DNA from: Metopolophium dirhodum
Taxonomy: Eukaryota > Arthropoda > Insecta > Hemiptera > Aphididae
Length of the DNA stretch: 64,000 bases
NCBI RefSeq assembly: GCF_019925205.1
Contig: NC_083563.1
Coordinates: 3,844,001-3,908,000, forward strand
Direction: 5' to 3'
Part shown: one piece after another, positions 48,102 to 58,260 of the stretch
Layout of the letters: every line of letters begins with the position of its first letter
How positions within the stretch are numbered: position 1 is the first letter of the stretch
Notes under the pieces: generated by a model
Databases searched by the model: none
What the model was told of the DNA's origin: nothing
The model's input: only the letters and a program-made list of their open reading frames with translations
Position numbers and translations under genes: made by a program

Positions 48102-50882
48102 ACTTTAGAAACAACTTACTTCTACGACACCTTAACTAATATAAATTCACAATCAATCAATCAATAAGTATAAGCACCTATAACATTTTTTTAGAGTTAA
48201 AATATAATTCATATAATTCTATATCATTGATTTATATTGAATTTTTAAATTTTTTTAAACTTATTTTATTCTCAATATAGTTAATCTCTTGTGTCATATT
48301 TTTCGTTCAACTACATTTTTTCCAATTTTCACATACTTTGTTAAATTTATAGTTTTTTTTTTGGTTTGTCAAAAAGTTTTTTCAATGATCTTGCAAAAAT
48401 GTATTTTTTTTAACTTAAATGTAGTTATTATTTAAGAGTTAATACTAATCTTATTTTCTTATCCATATAATATAATATTTATACAACATGTGAATTAATT
48501 TTATCTACGAAATTTATTATGTTAATATATCGAATATTTCAACTGAGTTTAAAATACAAAGAATATAATAATAATGAAATTCTATTGTCAACAATTTCTT
48601 GATATAGTTTCAACAGTTATTTCATTTATTAATTTATTTACTTTACATGAATGTGGTTTATAATATGTAAACATTATGTGAAAAATATAAAGAAGTACAC
48701 ATAAAAAGTTTTTTTTTTTTAGCTAAACATATTCTCTTTGTAACACTGCGAGTATAGTAGATTCAATCAAAAATGTATTCTTAGCATGGTTGGTTGACAC
48801 TCGTTATTTTATACCCTCAAGCCATTTGTATTATTATACTTTCAGTGGTTTCAAGCCTCGTACTGATGCGGAATTCCCCTCGGTCTTTTAATCCTATTAT
48901 TAAAGGAGTAACTAATTGGTCTAATAACAGCATAATGGGCGCTGCCATGATTCTCCTACTTCGGTCAGTTTGCTCAATGGAATCAGCAAACAAAATAAGA
49001 ATATATAATATATTATTTTCTCTTATTATTCAAACACTAACATTTGACAATATTTCAAGAACTAACATTTTTTAAAAAAAAAAATAAGCGGGAAAAGTAG
49101 GTTCAGTAGGTGTAGAATATACACTATACGTCTATACCTCGTCACTGTAATGGATGTGTTAAATCTGATTTAAATGATAACTCATTGTACACAAAAAAGT
49201 CTTTTAAGAAAAGGTCGTCTACCAACCTACACTAGCTATTACTCATTAGTTATTACAAAAATTTTAATTTAAAATTTAAAAATTAAAAATAATTAGTATA
49301 ATTTATAAATGGCGCTACCAGATGTGGGGGCCCCCCACAAATAAAATAAATATATAATATATTATAGGTTTGATTTTTTTTTTTAACAAATTATACAAGA
49401 ACTGCCATGTTTGAAATAGTATCAAGTATAAACACCGAAGTTTCCCAAGGTGGTATTTTATCTCTATTACTCTACAATATCTTCTACCCACATCACCAAG
49501 TACCTCAGTTGTAGACTATGCTGATTTTTTTTTGTTTAATCTGTATATACTATTATGTCCAAGATATAGATTGTATATTTTCTCCTAAAAATAAAAAATA
49601 AAAAACAAATAATACATTGTACGTAGTAAATTTGTATACGTCTTCTATAATCTGTCTAATCTCTAACTATATAAAGCAGAAACCCGAGGGCGCTCCTCTG
49701 ACGATTTTTCGAACTAGCGTAAGAGATTACCAATGAAAAAATTCGATGGGCGGTCCCCCGGGTCTCTGCTTTGTAATATTATAAATATCAGAAAAAAAAG
49801 GTATTTTTACGAAGAACTTTGTATTTTTATATTTAAAGATAAAAACTAATATATTTTATTGATGTTAAATTATGTTAAAATATAAATATGAAAGAAAGAA
49901 ATTAATTATTATACATAATAACATTAGGCTCAACAATACTTTCGATTGATAAACATTTTTATTTTTGAAAATATCGCTTAGCATAAAACTATATAGTGTT
50001 GTACTTCACTCAGACTTATATTATACCCACCAACACACACTATAGTTATAGCTTAAAGGAGAGTTGTTATCACTACAATTTATTTTACTATAATAATATA
50101 TTGTATTGTAATTATTTGTTTGCTAAATAAATAATATATTATTATTATATGCGTAATTCTTATGGTATTATTGGTGTATTGTTTTTGGGTGTTCGCGTAA
50201 CAATACTTAAAGGACTAATTTATTAGTATACACATTGTTGATCGCCGCACAAACGGACATAATGATATGAAGAAAAATAATATCGGCAAACCTAGGATCC
50301 ATTTCTTAGATTTATAAATTAAAATATTGAAACATGAAAAATAATAAATACCACACGAAATTATTAATAACTATCCAAGTTCTCTAACTGCAGATAATCG
50401 ATATAAGGTTCGAAAAAACCAGCAATGATAACAAAGAATATATTGACATCTTTTAAGAGTACCAATTAAATGCAAATGCTATTAGAAATCGGCCAAAAAC
50501 TCGAAGTCCGAACTACTATAAAACGTGTTCGCACGTACTCAAAAAAAAACACGTCGTTGTAAAACAATTGATACATTCATCGTTCCGCCCAGTGAATGTA
50601 AAAGACTTCACCTAAAAGTATAAGACGAGCACAAATACAATTCGAAAGACGAATCCTCGTTAAAATAATATTATATTATAGGTACCTACCCGTAGGCATA
50701 AGTACGCATTGATAATAATGATGTTTGGGAAAATAAGCCGTTAAATAAACGACGCGGTCGTACTCACGCTGGCTAGCAATAAACGACGTCATAACCGTCG
50801 TCTGGGCAATGTTTGTATTTTTCGGTGACTGCTTAGACCTAATTTGTTTTTTATAACTCACTTACAATTTTGTCTCCAACAG
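48102..50882. other. AT-rich DNA with an inverted piece of the interspersed repeat
   Basis: At 49145-49185 CACTGTAATGGATGTGTTAA is the reverse complement of the landmark TTAACACATCCATTACAGTG in copy A (about 15707). The 93-codon frame at 48794-49075 lies beside it and starts with TTG, so I regard it as repeat-derived. A TATAAAA at 50517-50523 lies upstream of the 50.9 kb gene. It could be its TATA box if a 5' UTR intron separates them; this is unproven. Confidence 0.45.
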
Positions 50883-50936
50883 TATTAGATACTTGTTCCA
50901 TACTATACCGAAAAAAAACACTGTAAATAAAATAAC

Positions 50937-51560
50937 ATGGCCACGACGGAGATCGATATAGACGCAATCCTGAGGGAGATGATTAACAGGCTTATTGACG
51001 AATTTTTCGTCGACGAAAATCAAGAGCATATCGATGAAGAACAAATCCCAGAGGACATCAACGACATGAAAGACCCAGCTTTAGATGATGTCGTAAACAC
51101 CCTTTTGGGTGAGATAGTCGAAGCTGTCTGCGTCAAAGTCGACGAAGGGCAACATTTGGATTACGACAAAAATCAAGGGAATATTGAAAACGAGAGCAAT
51201 CAAGAGCCTACGGACGAAAAGGAAGTTCCAGAGGATATCAATGACGAAGAAGACCCAGATGACGTCGTGAACACCCTTTTGGGTGAGATTGTTGAAGCTG
51301 TCTGCGACGAAGACTCATCGGAGGCTATGGCCAGCGGAGACGCAGAGACAGTTACAGTTTCGGAACAGATGATAGAGACACCGGCCGAGGGCAAAGAGAG
51401 GGACGGAAATGGACTGGCCAGGATAACTGAATTGGAAGCACCAAAACCAGCAGACCCCACACCTCCACGCGGACGCGCAAGGCGAATAGTGGCCACCACG
51501 TGGAAGGGTGTGAGGCGGGTCACACGCCTGATGCTGTGCGGATGCTTCCGAGGAGAGTGA
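50937..51560 (+). CDS. acidic protein of 207 residues with an internal 60-residue repeat, unknown family
   Basis: ATG at 50937 sits in a strong context (A at -3, G at +4) and opens 207 codons. A pyrimidine-rich acceptor (ACAATTTTGTCTCCAACAG, AG at 50881-50882) suggests the exon starts at 50883, so there is probably a non-coding 5' exon further left. The protein is strongly acidic through residue 170. Residues 37-65 and 97-123 are near-identical modules (PEDIND...DVVNTLLGEIVEAVC), a 180-bp in-frame duplication, and residues 7-24 (IDAILREMINRLIDEFF) look like a diverged third helix. The tail, 178-207, is arginine-rich with a CGCF motif. No signal peptide or membrane helix is seen. I infer amphipathic helices and perhaps protein binding. 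No known domain is recognised; a lineage-specific gene is likely. A donor-like GCG|GTAAGT at 51666 lies after the stop. Confidence 0.75.
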   Translation: MATTEIDIDAILREMINRLIDEFFVDENQEHIDEEQIPEDINDMKDPALDDVVNTLLGEIVEAVCVKVDEGQHLDYDKNQGNIENESNQEPTDEKEVPEDINDEEDPDDVVNTLLGEIVEAVCDEDSSEAMASGDAETVTVSEQMIETPAEGKERDGNGLARITELEAPKPADPTPPRGRARRIVATTWKGVRRVTRLMLCGCFRGE

Positions 51561-52780
51561 AGCCGCAGTCCACCCCTCCCTCCTCCTCGGACCGAAGAAC
51601 ACCAGACAAGACGGCGGCGACATGGGGGATTTGATACGTGACAGAGCACTTTACGGTGTACGGCGGTAAGTCATCCTGTACGTTTTCCGGCCACCCGCGA
51701 AAAGACGAGGTCGTGGTCGATGGCGTCGCGAGCTCGCGGTTGCCGACACGCGAGACCATCTGTGGCTGCTCGGCGATGGCCCAGCAGCGTAGATCGTGAG
51801 AGGAGCGACGGACGGACGACGACGACGACGACATACGACGGCTAGCTAGACCAGCGTGGGCAACGATACCGCCCCGACGGTACTTCGACGACAGCTGCAG
51901 CTTGCACGAAGGCGACTAGTGACGGCGGCGGCGGAGATCTCAGAGCACGATGGGTGAGCGACAGAGCTAAGGTAAGCTATGGGAACACGGACGTCGCTGC
52001 ATCGCCTGACCCGCAGAAACTGATCATGTTTCAGGGTTCGGCGGTGCGCGACTCCACGGCGGAGGGGCCATCGGCGCGGCAGACACTGTGCCGACGGGAC
52101 CCCAGGACGAAAATCACGGAGAGGTTCAGGACCGCGGTGCGTTGCGCTGTGGTCTACCGATTCTCTCCCCTTTTCGGCCTGCGGTCATCCCGTCGGCTGA
52201 GTCTCGGGACTCCAGGACGAAAATCACGGAGTGGATCAGGACCATGGTGCGTTGTGGCGTGGTCCGACGATTCTCTCCCCTTTTCGTCCAGTGGTGGTCC
52301 CGCCGGCCGAGTCGGAAAGCCAGGACGAATATCACGGAGGGTATCAGGACCGCGGTGCGTTGCGCTGTGGTCTGCCGATTCTCTCCCCTTTTCGTCCAGT
52401 GGTGATTCCGCTGGCCTGGCCGCGCCTCCGGTCGCCGCTGATTCCACAGCCCCAAATAGCTTTCTTCGCTCGCTCAGTGCTTTGGTGTCTCCGTCGTCGC
52501 CGTCACAACAGTCGTCTTCAGCATCTGCGCATCGTCGACGCGCATGACATCGCGCACTAGCTGCTCGCCGTCAATCGTCGTCCAATGTCGCTCCCGCGGC
52601 CTTCGCAGTCGGGTCCAACCCGCCGCGCCGTCACGATGGTCGTCACCCGCGAGCAAACGCGCCAGCGATCACACTCGTCCGCCTTAGGGACCGGCCGCGA
52701 AAACGTATGGAGGTGACCAGTGGCCTTTGCATATGCACGCACCTCGCCATCACGTATCAATCCCCCTGCTTTTGTGTCTT
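51561..52780. other. anomalous GC-rich block downstream of the acidic-protein gene
   Basis: About 1.2 kb of CpG-dense sequence in an otherwise AT-rich window, ending abruptly in a T run at 52789. All six frames are largely open simply because stop codons are rare in it, so the many frames here (for example the 197-codon plus frame beginning with GTG at 51954) are not evidence of genes. Splice-donor-like words occur at 51666 (GTAAGTC), 51954 (GTGAGCG) and 51972 (GTAAGC). A GAC repeat lies at about 51818-51835. It may be the 3' UTR or a downstream non-coding exon of the preceding gene, or a separate promoter. Confidence 0.6.
52102..52427 (+). repeat. three tandem units of 108-110 bp, GC-rich
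   Basis: Units begin with CCAGGACGA at 52102, 52212 and 52320. Each contains ATCACGGAG, AGGACC, GCGGTGCGTTG-like and GATTCTCTCCCCTTTTCG motifs in the same order. The 110 and 108 bp spacings are not multiples of three, so any translation changes frame between units; the array is probably not coding. Confidence 0.9.
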
Positions 52781-52844
52781 GTCTGGTGTTTTTTTTTTTT
52801 TTTTTATATTAATATTTTTTTCATGTTCAAAATTGTTAAATTTT

Positions 52845-53045
52845 CTGACCATTTTGCGTCAAACCTTATCTTTCGGCTCAAAAAATATAAATTTTTTTTG
52901 TATATATATTAACATTCATTCAGACCATTTTGCGTCAAACTACTTATCCTTTGGCTCACCAGAAATAAGTTTTTTTTTATATATATCATCATTAATTCAG
53001 ACAATTTTGTGTAAAACTTCTTTCGGCTCAAAAAAAATAAAAATT
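52845..53045 (+). repeat. three tandem units of 76-77 bp, AT-rich
   Basis: The motif GACCATTTTGCGTCAAAC starts near 52847 and again at 52923, and in diverged form (GACAATTTTGTGTAAAAC) at 53000. Each is followed by TTTCGGCTCA or TTTGGCTCA, then an A/T-rich run and a TATATATAT spacer. It lies directly after the GC-rich block. Confidence 0.9.
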
Positions 53046-53289
53046 ATGTGGTTAAAATATTGTTTCTTTTTTTCGTATTAATAGTGTATTTGAATTTTTA
53101 TTTATTTCAAAAAAATAATAGGTAGAATAATATTAATATAAAATCGATATATTACACTAACTTTGAAATTCTACAACTATTAGCTAACTTTTCCTTCTTA
53201 AAAATAAATAAGTACACTTATTAAGATTATACATGTACGTTGGTTTGAAATTTTGTAAAATCGTAAAATTATTTATTGCTGTCTAAGAT

Positions 53290-53560
53290 AACTCAAACAC
53301 ACACATATATATTAGTTATTACTTATGAGTTATGACAATAAGTATTGTAAACAATTTTGTAATTTAAAAATATTATTCGTGGGTACATTTAACGTATTTT
53401 ATTATATTTTAATATTTTATACACACGATAACGTTTTCAAATTCAATGTTTTCGGCAAAAATTAATTAAACTCACTGTACTATACTACCTAATACTTTTT
53501 GAGATACTTAACTAGCTGACTACTGAGACGTTGAGACGCTGGTCGCTGACTTACATAATT
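53290..53560 (+). repeat. interspersed repeat family, copy D (partial)
   Basis: AATTTAAAAATATTATT near 53360 and ATTTTATACACACGATAACG at 53413, followed by GTTTTCGGCAAAAATTAATT, match copies A and B. The right half diverges. Confidence 0.6.
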
Positions 53561-54251
53561 ACTATTCGGCATTCGCCCTATACATGGGTAGGTATGAAAA
53601 GATTGAACTGGCATTTATTTAGTAATAATATTTTGTTTATTTCCATCAAATTAATTGTTATGTAAGTTTTTGATAATTTAAATACACTGTTAGTACATTT
53701 AGTAAGTACTCGAAACTATAATGATTCATTTATACAATTTGCTTTACTTCAGACGACCGTTCAATTCGTAGGCCCATTTTCACAAAGTCCGATAATGACA
53801 ATAATTGACAATAGTCGTTTACGCAGTACCAAAGACAAAAAAAAAACAACAATATTGTAATGATATGCTCACACATCATTATAATAAATAAACTAAAATC
53901 TTACAGAATAATAAATAACGGCCAGACTGTCGTTTGTAGAAATCGGTCATCCCCAATAAAACTATTGTCACAGACAAAAAGGTCTTTGCCGCCGAAGAGA
54001 AATATAGTTCGGGGAAATACAAAAACCTTTGATAAAACCACCTACCATTCTCTGGTCGGCATATCCGTGTCGTCCCTTAAACCAGTGCATGAGCACCAAC
54101 CACCAGAGTAACAACCTCTCAAGTCTCGAAAAACCGATTTCAACGAGCGACAACTGGACTCCTTATGCGAGCAATAATCAGTGCGTTTTTTAATTCAATT
54201 TTTGTATTTGAAGTATTACTTTGTTTCATCTAAAACCTAAAACTCCTACAG
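53561..54251. other. mixed DNA with one weak plus-strand frame
   Basis: A frame from ATG 53860 to a stop at 54109-54111 (83 codons) has a mixed, lysine-rich second half (SQTKRSLPPKRNIVRG onward). It has no leader or family. A donor near its end (GTAACA) is poor. It could be an exon of the same gene as the microexon at 54252, but I would not rely on this. Confidence 0.25.
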
Positions 54252-54278
54252 TATTATCTACAAACAACTGCGGATCAG
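54252..54278 (+). CDS. candidate 27-nt microexon with good splice sites
   Basis: The acceptor AAACTCCTACAG (AG at 54250-54251) and the donor GATCAG|GTAAGAC (GT at 54279-54280) enclose 27 bases open in all three frames. A second donor, GAGAAAG|GTAATA at 54420, follows 141 bases later, after a GC-richer stretch (CCCTCCGAACACCTGG), and could end another short exon whose acceptor is unclear (CTCGAG near 54395). Aphid effector genes of the bicycle type are built of such microexons, but nothing else here proves that membership. Confidence 0.27.
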
Positions 54279-54420
54279 GTAAGACATATAATATAATATT
54301 TTATATTGATTGCAGTTAATACATTATATGTGCTTTTTACATAAAATTACATTGTACGGTGTATTTGATCTAATTCTCGAATACACGATCTCGAGAGCCC
54401 TCCGAACACCTGGAGAAAGG

Positions 54421-56170
54421 TAATAGCTTAATTTTACTATTTTAACATCTGATTTTAATATAACTATCGACAGGAGTCGTTTTTATATTTATTTTATTTC
54501 TAAGTTATTACAATATATAGTTATAAAGTATAAAATGTATTTAAATATTTAATAAAAATATTTATTTTTTTTCAATATGCATTACCTATCTATAAATAAA
54601 AGGTAAGCAATTGAATATTTTTCGTTTAAAGATTTTGACGTTCATCGTCCAGCCAAAAACCAAATTTTTGTTCCGTCAAAATGAAAAAAAGTTCGGTTTT
54701 TGTTTCCACCAAATCATTTTTCTTCCAAAATTATAGTTTGAGATTTGAAAACCACTAGTCATAGTTCTGGTTTTACTTTATTTTTAATTATTGTTTTATA
54801 GTATTTTGAAATATATATTTCTAAAATAGTACGTTACCACTATATAATTTAAAGTGTTCAAACTAATGATGTAGATATATTAGAAAAATAAATGGTTTTA
54901 AATCAAATATGAAAATGAACCTTGGTTGTTTACCACTGTAATTTATTATATACATTTATTTATTTATTATATTGCTACCATAATAATTTATTTTACTATA
55001 AGTAATACCCGTAAATCGAACTTGTTTTTCTAGAAAACATCGCATTTATTATATTATTAATTATTAAACTATTTAATATTTTTATAATTTAAATCAGTTT
55101 TTACTGCTGAGTCAATACCAACTTACCATAAAACGGTGTGAATATGTCCATGGTATAATTAATAGTCAATATCATAAAGTTAATCTAAATGTATTGAACA
55201 TTTCATGGTAAAATAAACCTACGTAAAAGTTTTAAGCTCCCATGAATAATATTTTTGAATAATAACAATAAATAACTAAAATTGTTGTTCTTCATTTAAA
55301 TATCTAATTTTATCAAAATTAAAACACTTTAAATTACTATAGTAAAAGTTGTGCTTTTATATTTTTCAGATTTTTAAATAACTTTAAGAACAACACTTAT
55401 GTGTGGAATATTTTCTTAAACTTTACTAAAGCTTTTTGACCGAGATTAAATATTTTTGTCAACACTTAAAAAAATAGACGGTTCGAAGACATTTTAAAAT
55501 GCCTTATAAAATATATTAAATAACTTAAAATAAGTCTAAATATTTACAACATGTCATTAAGTATAGAAAATGATAATTTAATTGACAATGCAATGTTACA
55601 AGTTCCTACAATTAATACTTTTTGGTTAAAACTAAAATAGTTTGATGAGAAATTGTTAGTTAATAATATTGGACGTACAAAACAGTACAATAAATACATT
55701 ATATTATATTCTATTTAAAAATATATAACTTATTATGTAAGATTGAGATGAAGTAGACTTACAAGTCACAAGTATGTACTATAAGTCCATAAACAAATAG
55801 GTAACTAGGTACCTATATGCATTTAAAGAATTCATTAAATTGAAGATGCAAATTAAAATCATTTTACGTAAGCAATATTGACTTGGTTAAAATTCAACCA
55901 TCGATTGTTAGTACCCTATGCACGTTAGGTTAGGTTAGTACCTTAGATATGTGTGTATAAATAGATATAATAGCAAAAAAAAATTGTAAGACTAAAGAGA
56001 GTGTGCGAGGAAACCAATTCTCTAAAAAAAAAATTCATAGTAGCTGCAGGTGCTGGACGAAACTTGCGATACAATATCATTATGATTAAAATACCACACG
56101 TAATCAATAACAGGGTTATCAACATCATAATATAGCGAAATAAATTTGTATTCAATAAAACGCATCTGAC
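54421..56170. other. AT-rich DNA, no gene recognised
   Basis: Background sequence. Near-tandem TTAGG units (TTAGGTTAGGTTAG) occur at 55925-55938. A donor-like AAAG|GTAAGC at 54602 has no exon partner. Confidence 0.5.
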
Positions 56171-56708
56171 ATCATATGAAGTCGTGGTAATAACTCCGAA
56201 TGAAATCCGATATTATTGGTGAATCCGTGGTGGTTAGCAATTGGATAGCACACTGGACTCGTGTGTGTTTTTCTCTGCGTTTATATAATGTGTATCGTCC
56301 GTGTGTTGCTGTTTCGATAAGCGAATATCTGTGGTGAAAATATGTGTATCTCACGGAGATATAGCCACCACGCGGGTCGGCGGAGGGTGAAAATACGCGC
56401 GTTTCGCCCGGCGATATTTGGCCGAGGGCTTCCTTAATCTGATTCCACACCCCCTCCCCCTACGGCACATTTATCACGAAACAAGACCTTTATTGGGGAT
56501 GTATTGTTGTCGGAAAACGGAGAGTTTGCATTCGAGCCGAGATTCGCGGCACTTGACGCCACGTCGTCTGTCGCACGAATCCGTCATCGGTGGAATTCTG
56601 ATTGAGGCCTATACCACTCGCGACCACTCGCCAACTTATCGATTACGACCGATCATGCACGGCGCAGAACACGATATAATATTATCATATACACTATACG
56701 GTATAATA

Positions 56709-56710
<2 letters not shown>

Positions 56711-56742
<32 letters not shown>
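56711..56742. repeat. TTA microsatellite
   Basis: About ten TTA units. No SINE body is recognised beside it. Confidence 0.95.
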
Positions 56743-56747
<5 letters not shown>

Positions 56748-57559
56748 GATTTATGCGTCGGTTGTAGTTGAGTTGATCGGATAACACGAGAAAACTATAA
56801 TATTATGTAACGCATATAGTTCTATTACCACTTCGTGTAGAGCGGAGACGAAGTGTGGTCCGAGAATATGATATACAAGGCGTAGAAATTTTCGACGGCG
56901 TAACGAGACCGCGGTAAATTGTTTTTATCGTAAAGTCAGCCGTATATACAATACATAATATTATATATATACACATATACACATACACATACAACACGTT
57001 GAACGCGTGATATATTATTGTTAGCCCCCGCGCACACGGGAAAGAGCCCGAAAACACGACCGAGAGACTATATATTATATTATATATACATTGTAAACAG
57101 AGAGCGTGCTATCCGCTTAGAGAATGGTCGGCGGCGTGATATATTATCGCCTATCGGTCGGTCGGTCGAGCGAGCGCGTTCTATATTACACAACTCCGAA
57201 AAATGAAGACGTCGCCCGCCACCGTCGAGACGACGACGACGACGACGACGAAGAAGAAGACGACACGATGACGCCATGTGGCTGTGCCGGTATATGAACA
57301 GACTTGCGGGTATAAGGGGGGAGGGGGGTATGATTTTGGTGGGGTTGGTGTATCCGAGGGGTAGTGGCGGGGTAGGATGCATCGGGCCGGTTTGACGAAG
57401 ATACATCGAGGTGTGTACACGCGGACACGCGCTGCACACGGTCTCCGGGTCCGAACTAATTAAAGGACCATCGGGGCGGGTTAAGAGCAGGGCTGCGGTG
57501 GGGGTCGAATTCATATATTGGGCCGGACCGAATTCGTGTGCGTCGAGCGAGCGTCGCGC

Positions 57560-57576
57560 GGGGGGGGGGGGGGGGG
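57560..57576. repeat. 17-base poly-G tract
   Basis: Uninterrupted G run followed by an AG repeat. A further 15-base poly-G lies at 58843-58857. Confidence 0.95.
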
Positions 57577-58260
57577 AGAGAGAGAACGTGTGAGAAATGG
57601 CGCCGCGGAATGGGGTGGCGGCGGCTTACGATTGTTTACACGCTGTCAAACCCGACGAGCGGCTCGTGTGCGCGCAGACGGGACACATAAAAGGTTATTT
57701 ATATACGCGTTATCGGGCTCTGGCGGTGGCAAAGGCGGTTTCATTTATCACGCTCGGGCCGCCGGCGTTTTTAAAAACCGTTTCGGACGCGCGAGTCCGC
57801 GACGACGCGCGTCCATCTGTCCATCCGTCAACGATGGACCCGCAGCCGTTTGCGGTGTTTTTCGCCAGTGTACGGGACCGGAAGACCGAAAGGAAATCGG
57901 AAATTGATGGAATCGACTCCTCGCGGGCGCGGCACTCCGTGTCCGAGAAAATAATGACGTGGGCAAGGTGGTTATTATATATATATAGTATATAATATAC
58001 CTATACGGCCGGGTGTGTGTCTATGATATAAGACGTATATGCGGATGATTGACGTATGTGGATTTGAAGAGGAGGCTATGGAAACACTACTACCGGCATG
58101 ATGCGTTCTTGGAGAGTGAACGCGAGACCAAACTCCATTGTCGAAACGTGTAATAATACATCGTGTCATCGAAACCACGGCCTTAGAAGATAAAAAGATC
58201 AGGACATTCCGTGTTCCGTCTCCTCGATTATTGCTCGCCATTATGTTGAGTGTCTTCAAT

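Larger units (their letters stand above)
56171..58260. other. CpG-rich block with low-complexity tracts; possible promoter / 5' exon region
   Basis: The largest CpG-rich interval in the window, with TTA repeats (56711-56742), GAC/GAA repeats (57228-57262), G-rich runs and a 17-base poly-G (57560-57576). Long frames are open on both strands because of composition. The best is plus 57597-57995: ATG in a good context (AAATGGC), 132 codons, starting MAPRNGVAAAYDC and ending in a TA repeat. Overlapping frames at 57518-57907 and minus 57080-57514 are equally open. I therefore call a likely 5' regulatory/UTR region and do not call a protein gene. Confidence 0.4.

Noticed and set aside
48794..49075. 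93-codon hydrophobic frame
   Set aside because: It starts with TTG and lies beside inverted interspersed-repeat sequence; probably repeat-derived.
51200..51649. 149-codon minus-strand frame opposite the acidic-protein gene
   Set aside because: It is the antisense shadow of a real coding exon and reads serine/valine-rich reverse translation of the acidic repeats.
51954..52547. 197-codon plus frame and several other frames over the GC-rich block
   Set aside because: No ATG start for the longest one; all frames are open because stops are rare in GC-rich DNA, and the 108-110 bp repeats shift frame from unit to unit.
57080..57995. Long overlapping frames of 129-144 codons on both strands
   Set aside because: Low-complexity Arg/Ser/Pro reading of GC-rich repeats; three mutually exclusive frames are equally open and none has family or splice support.
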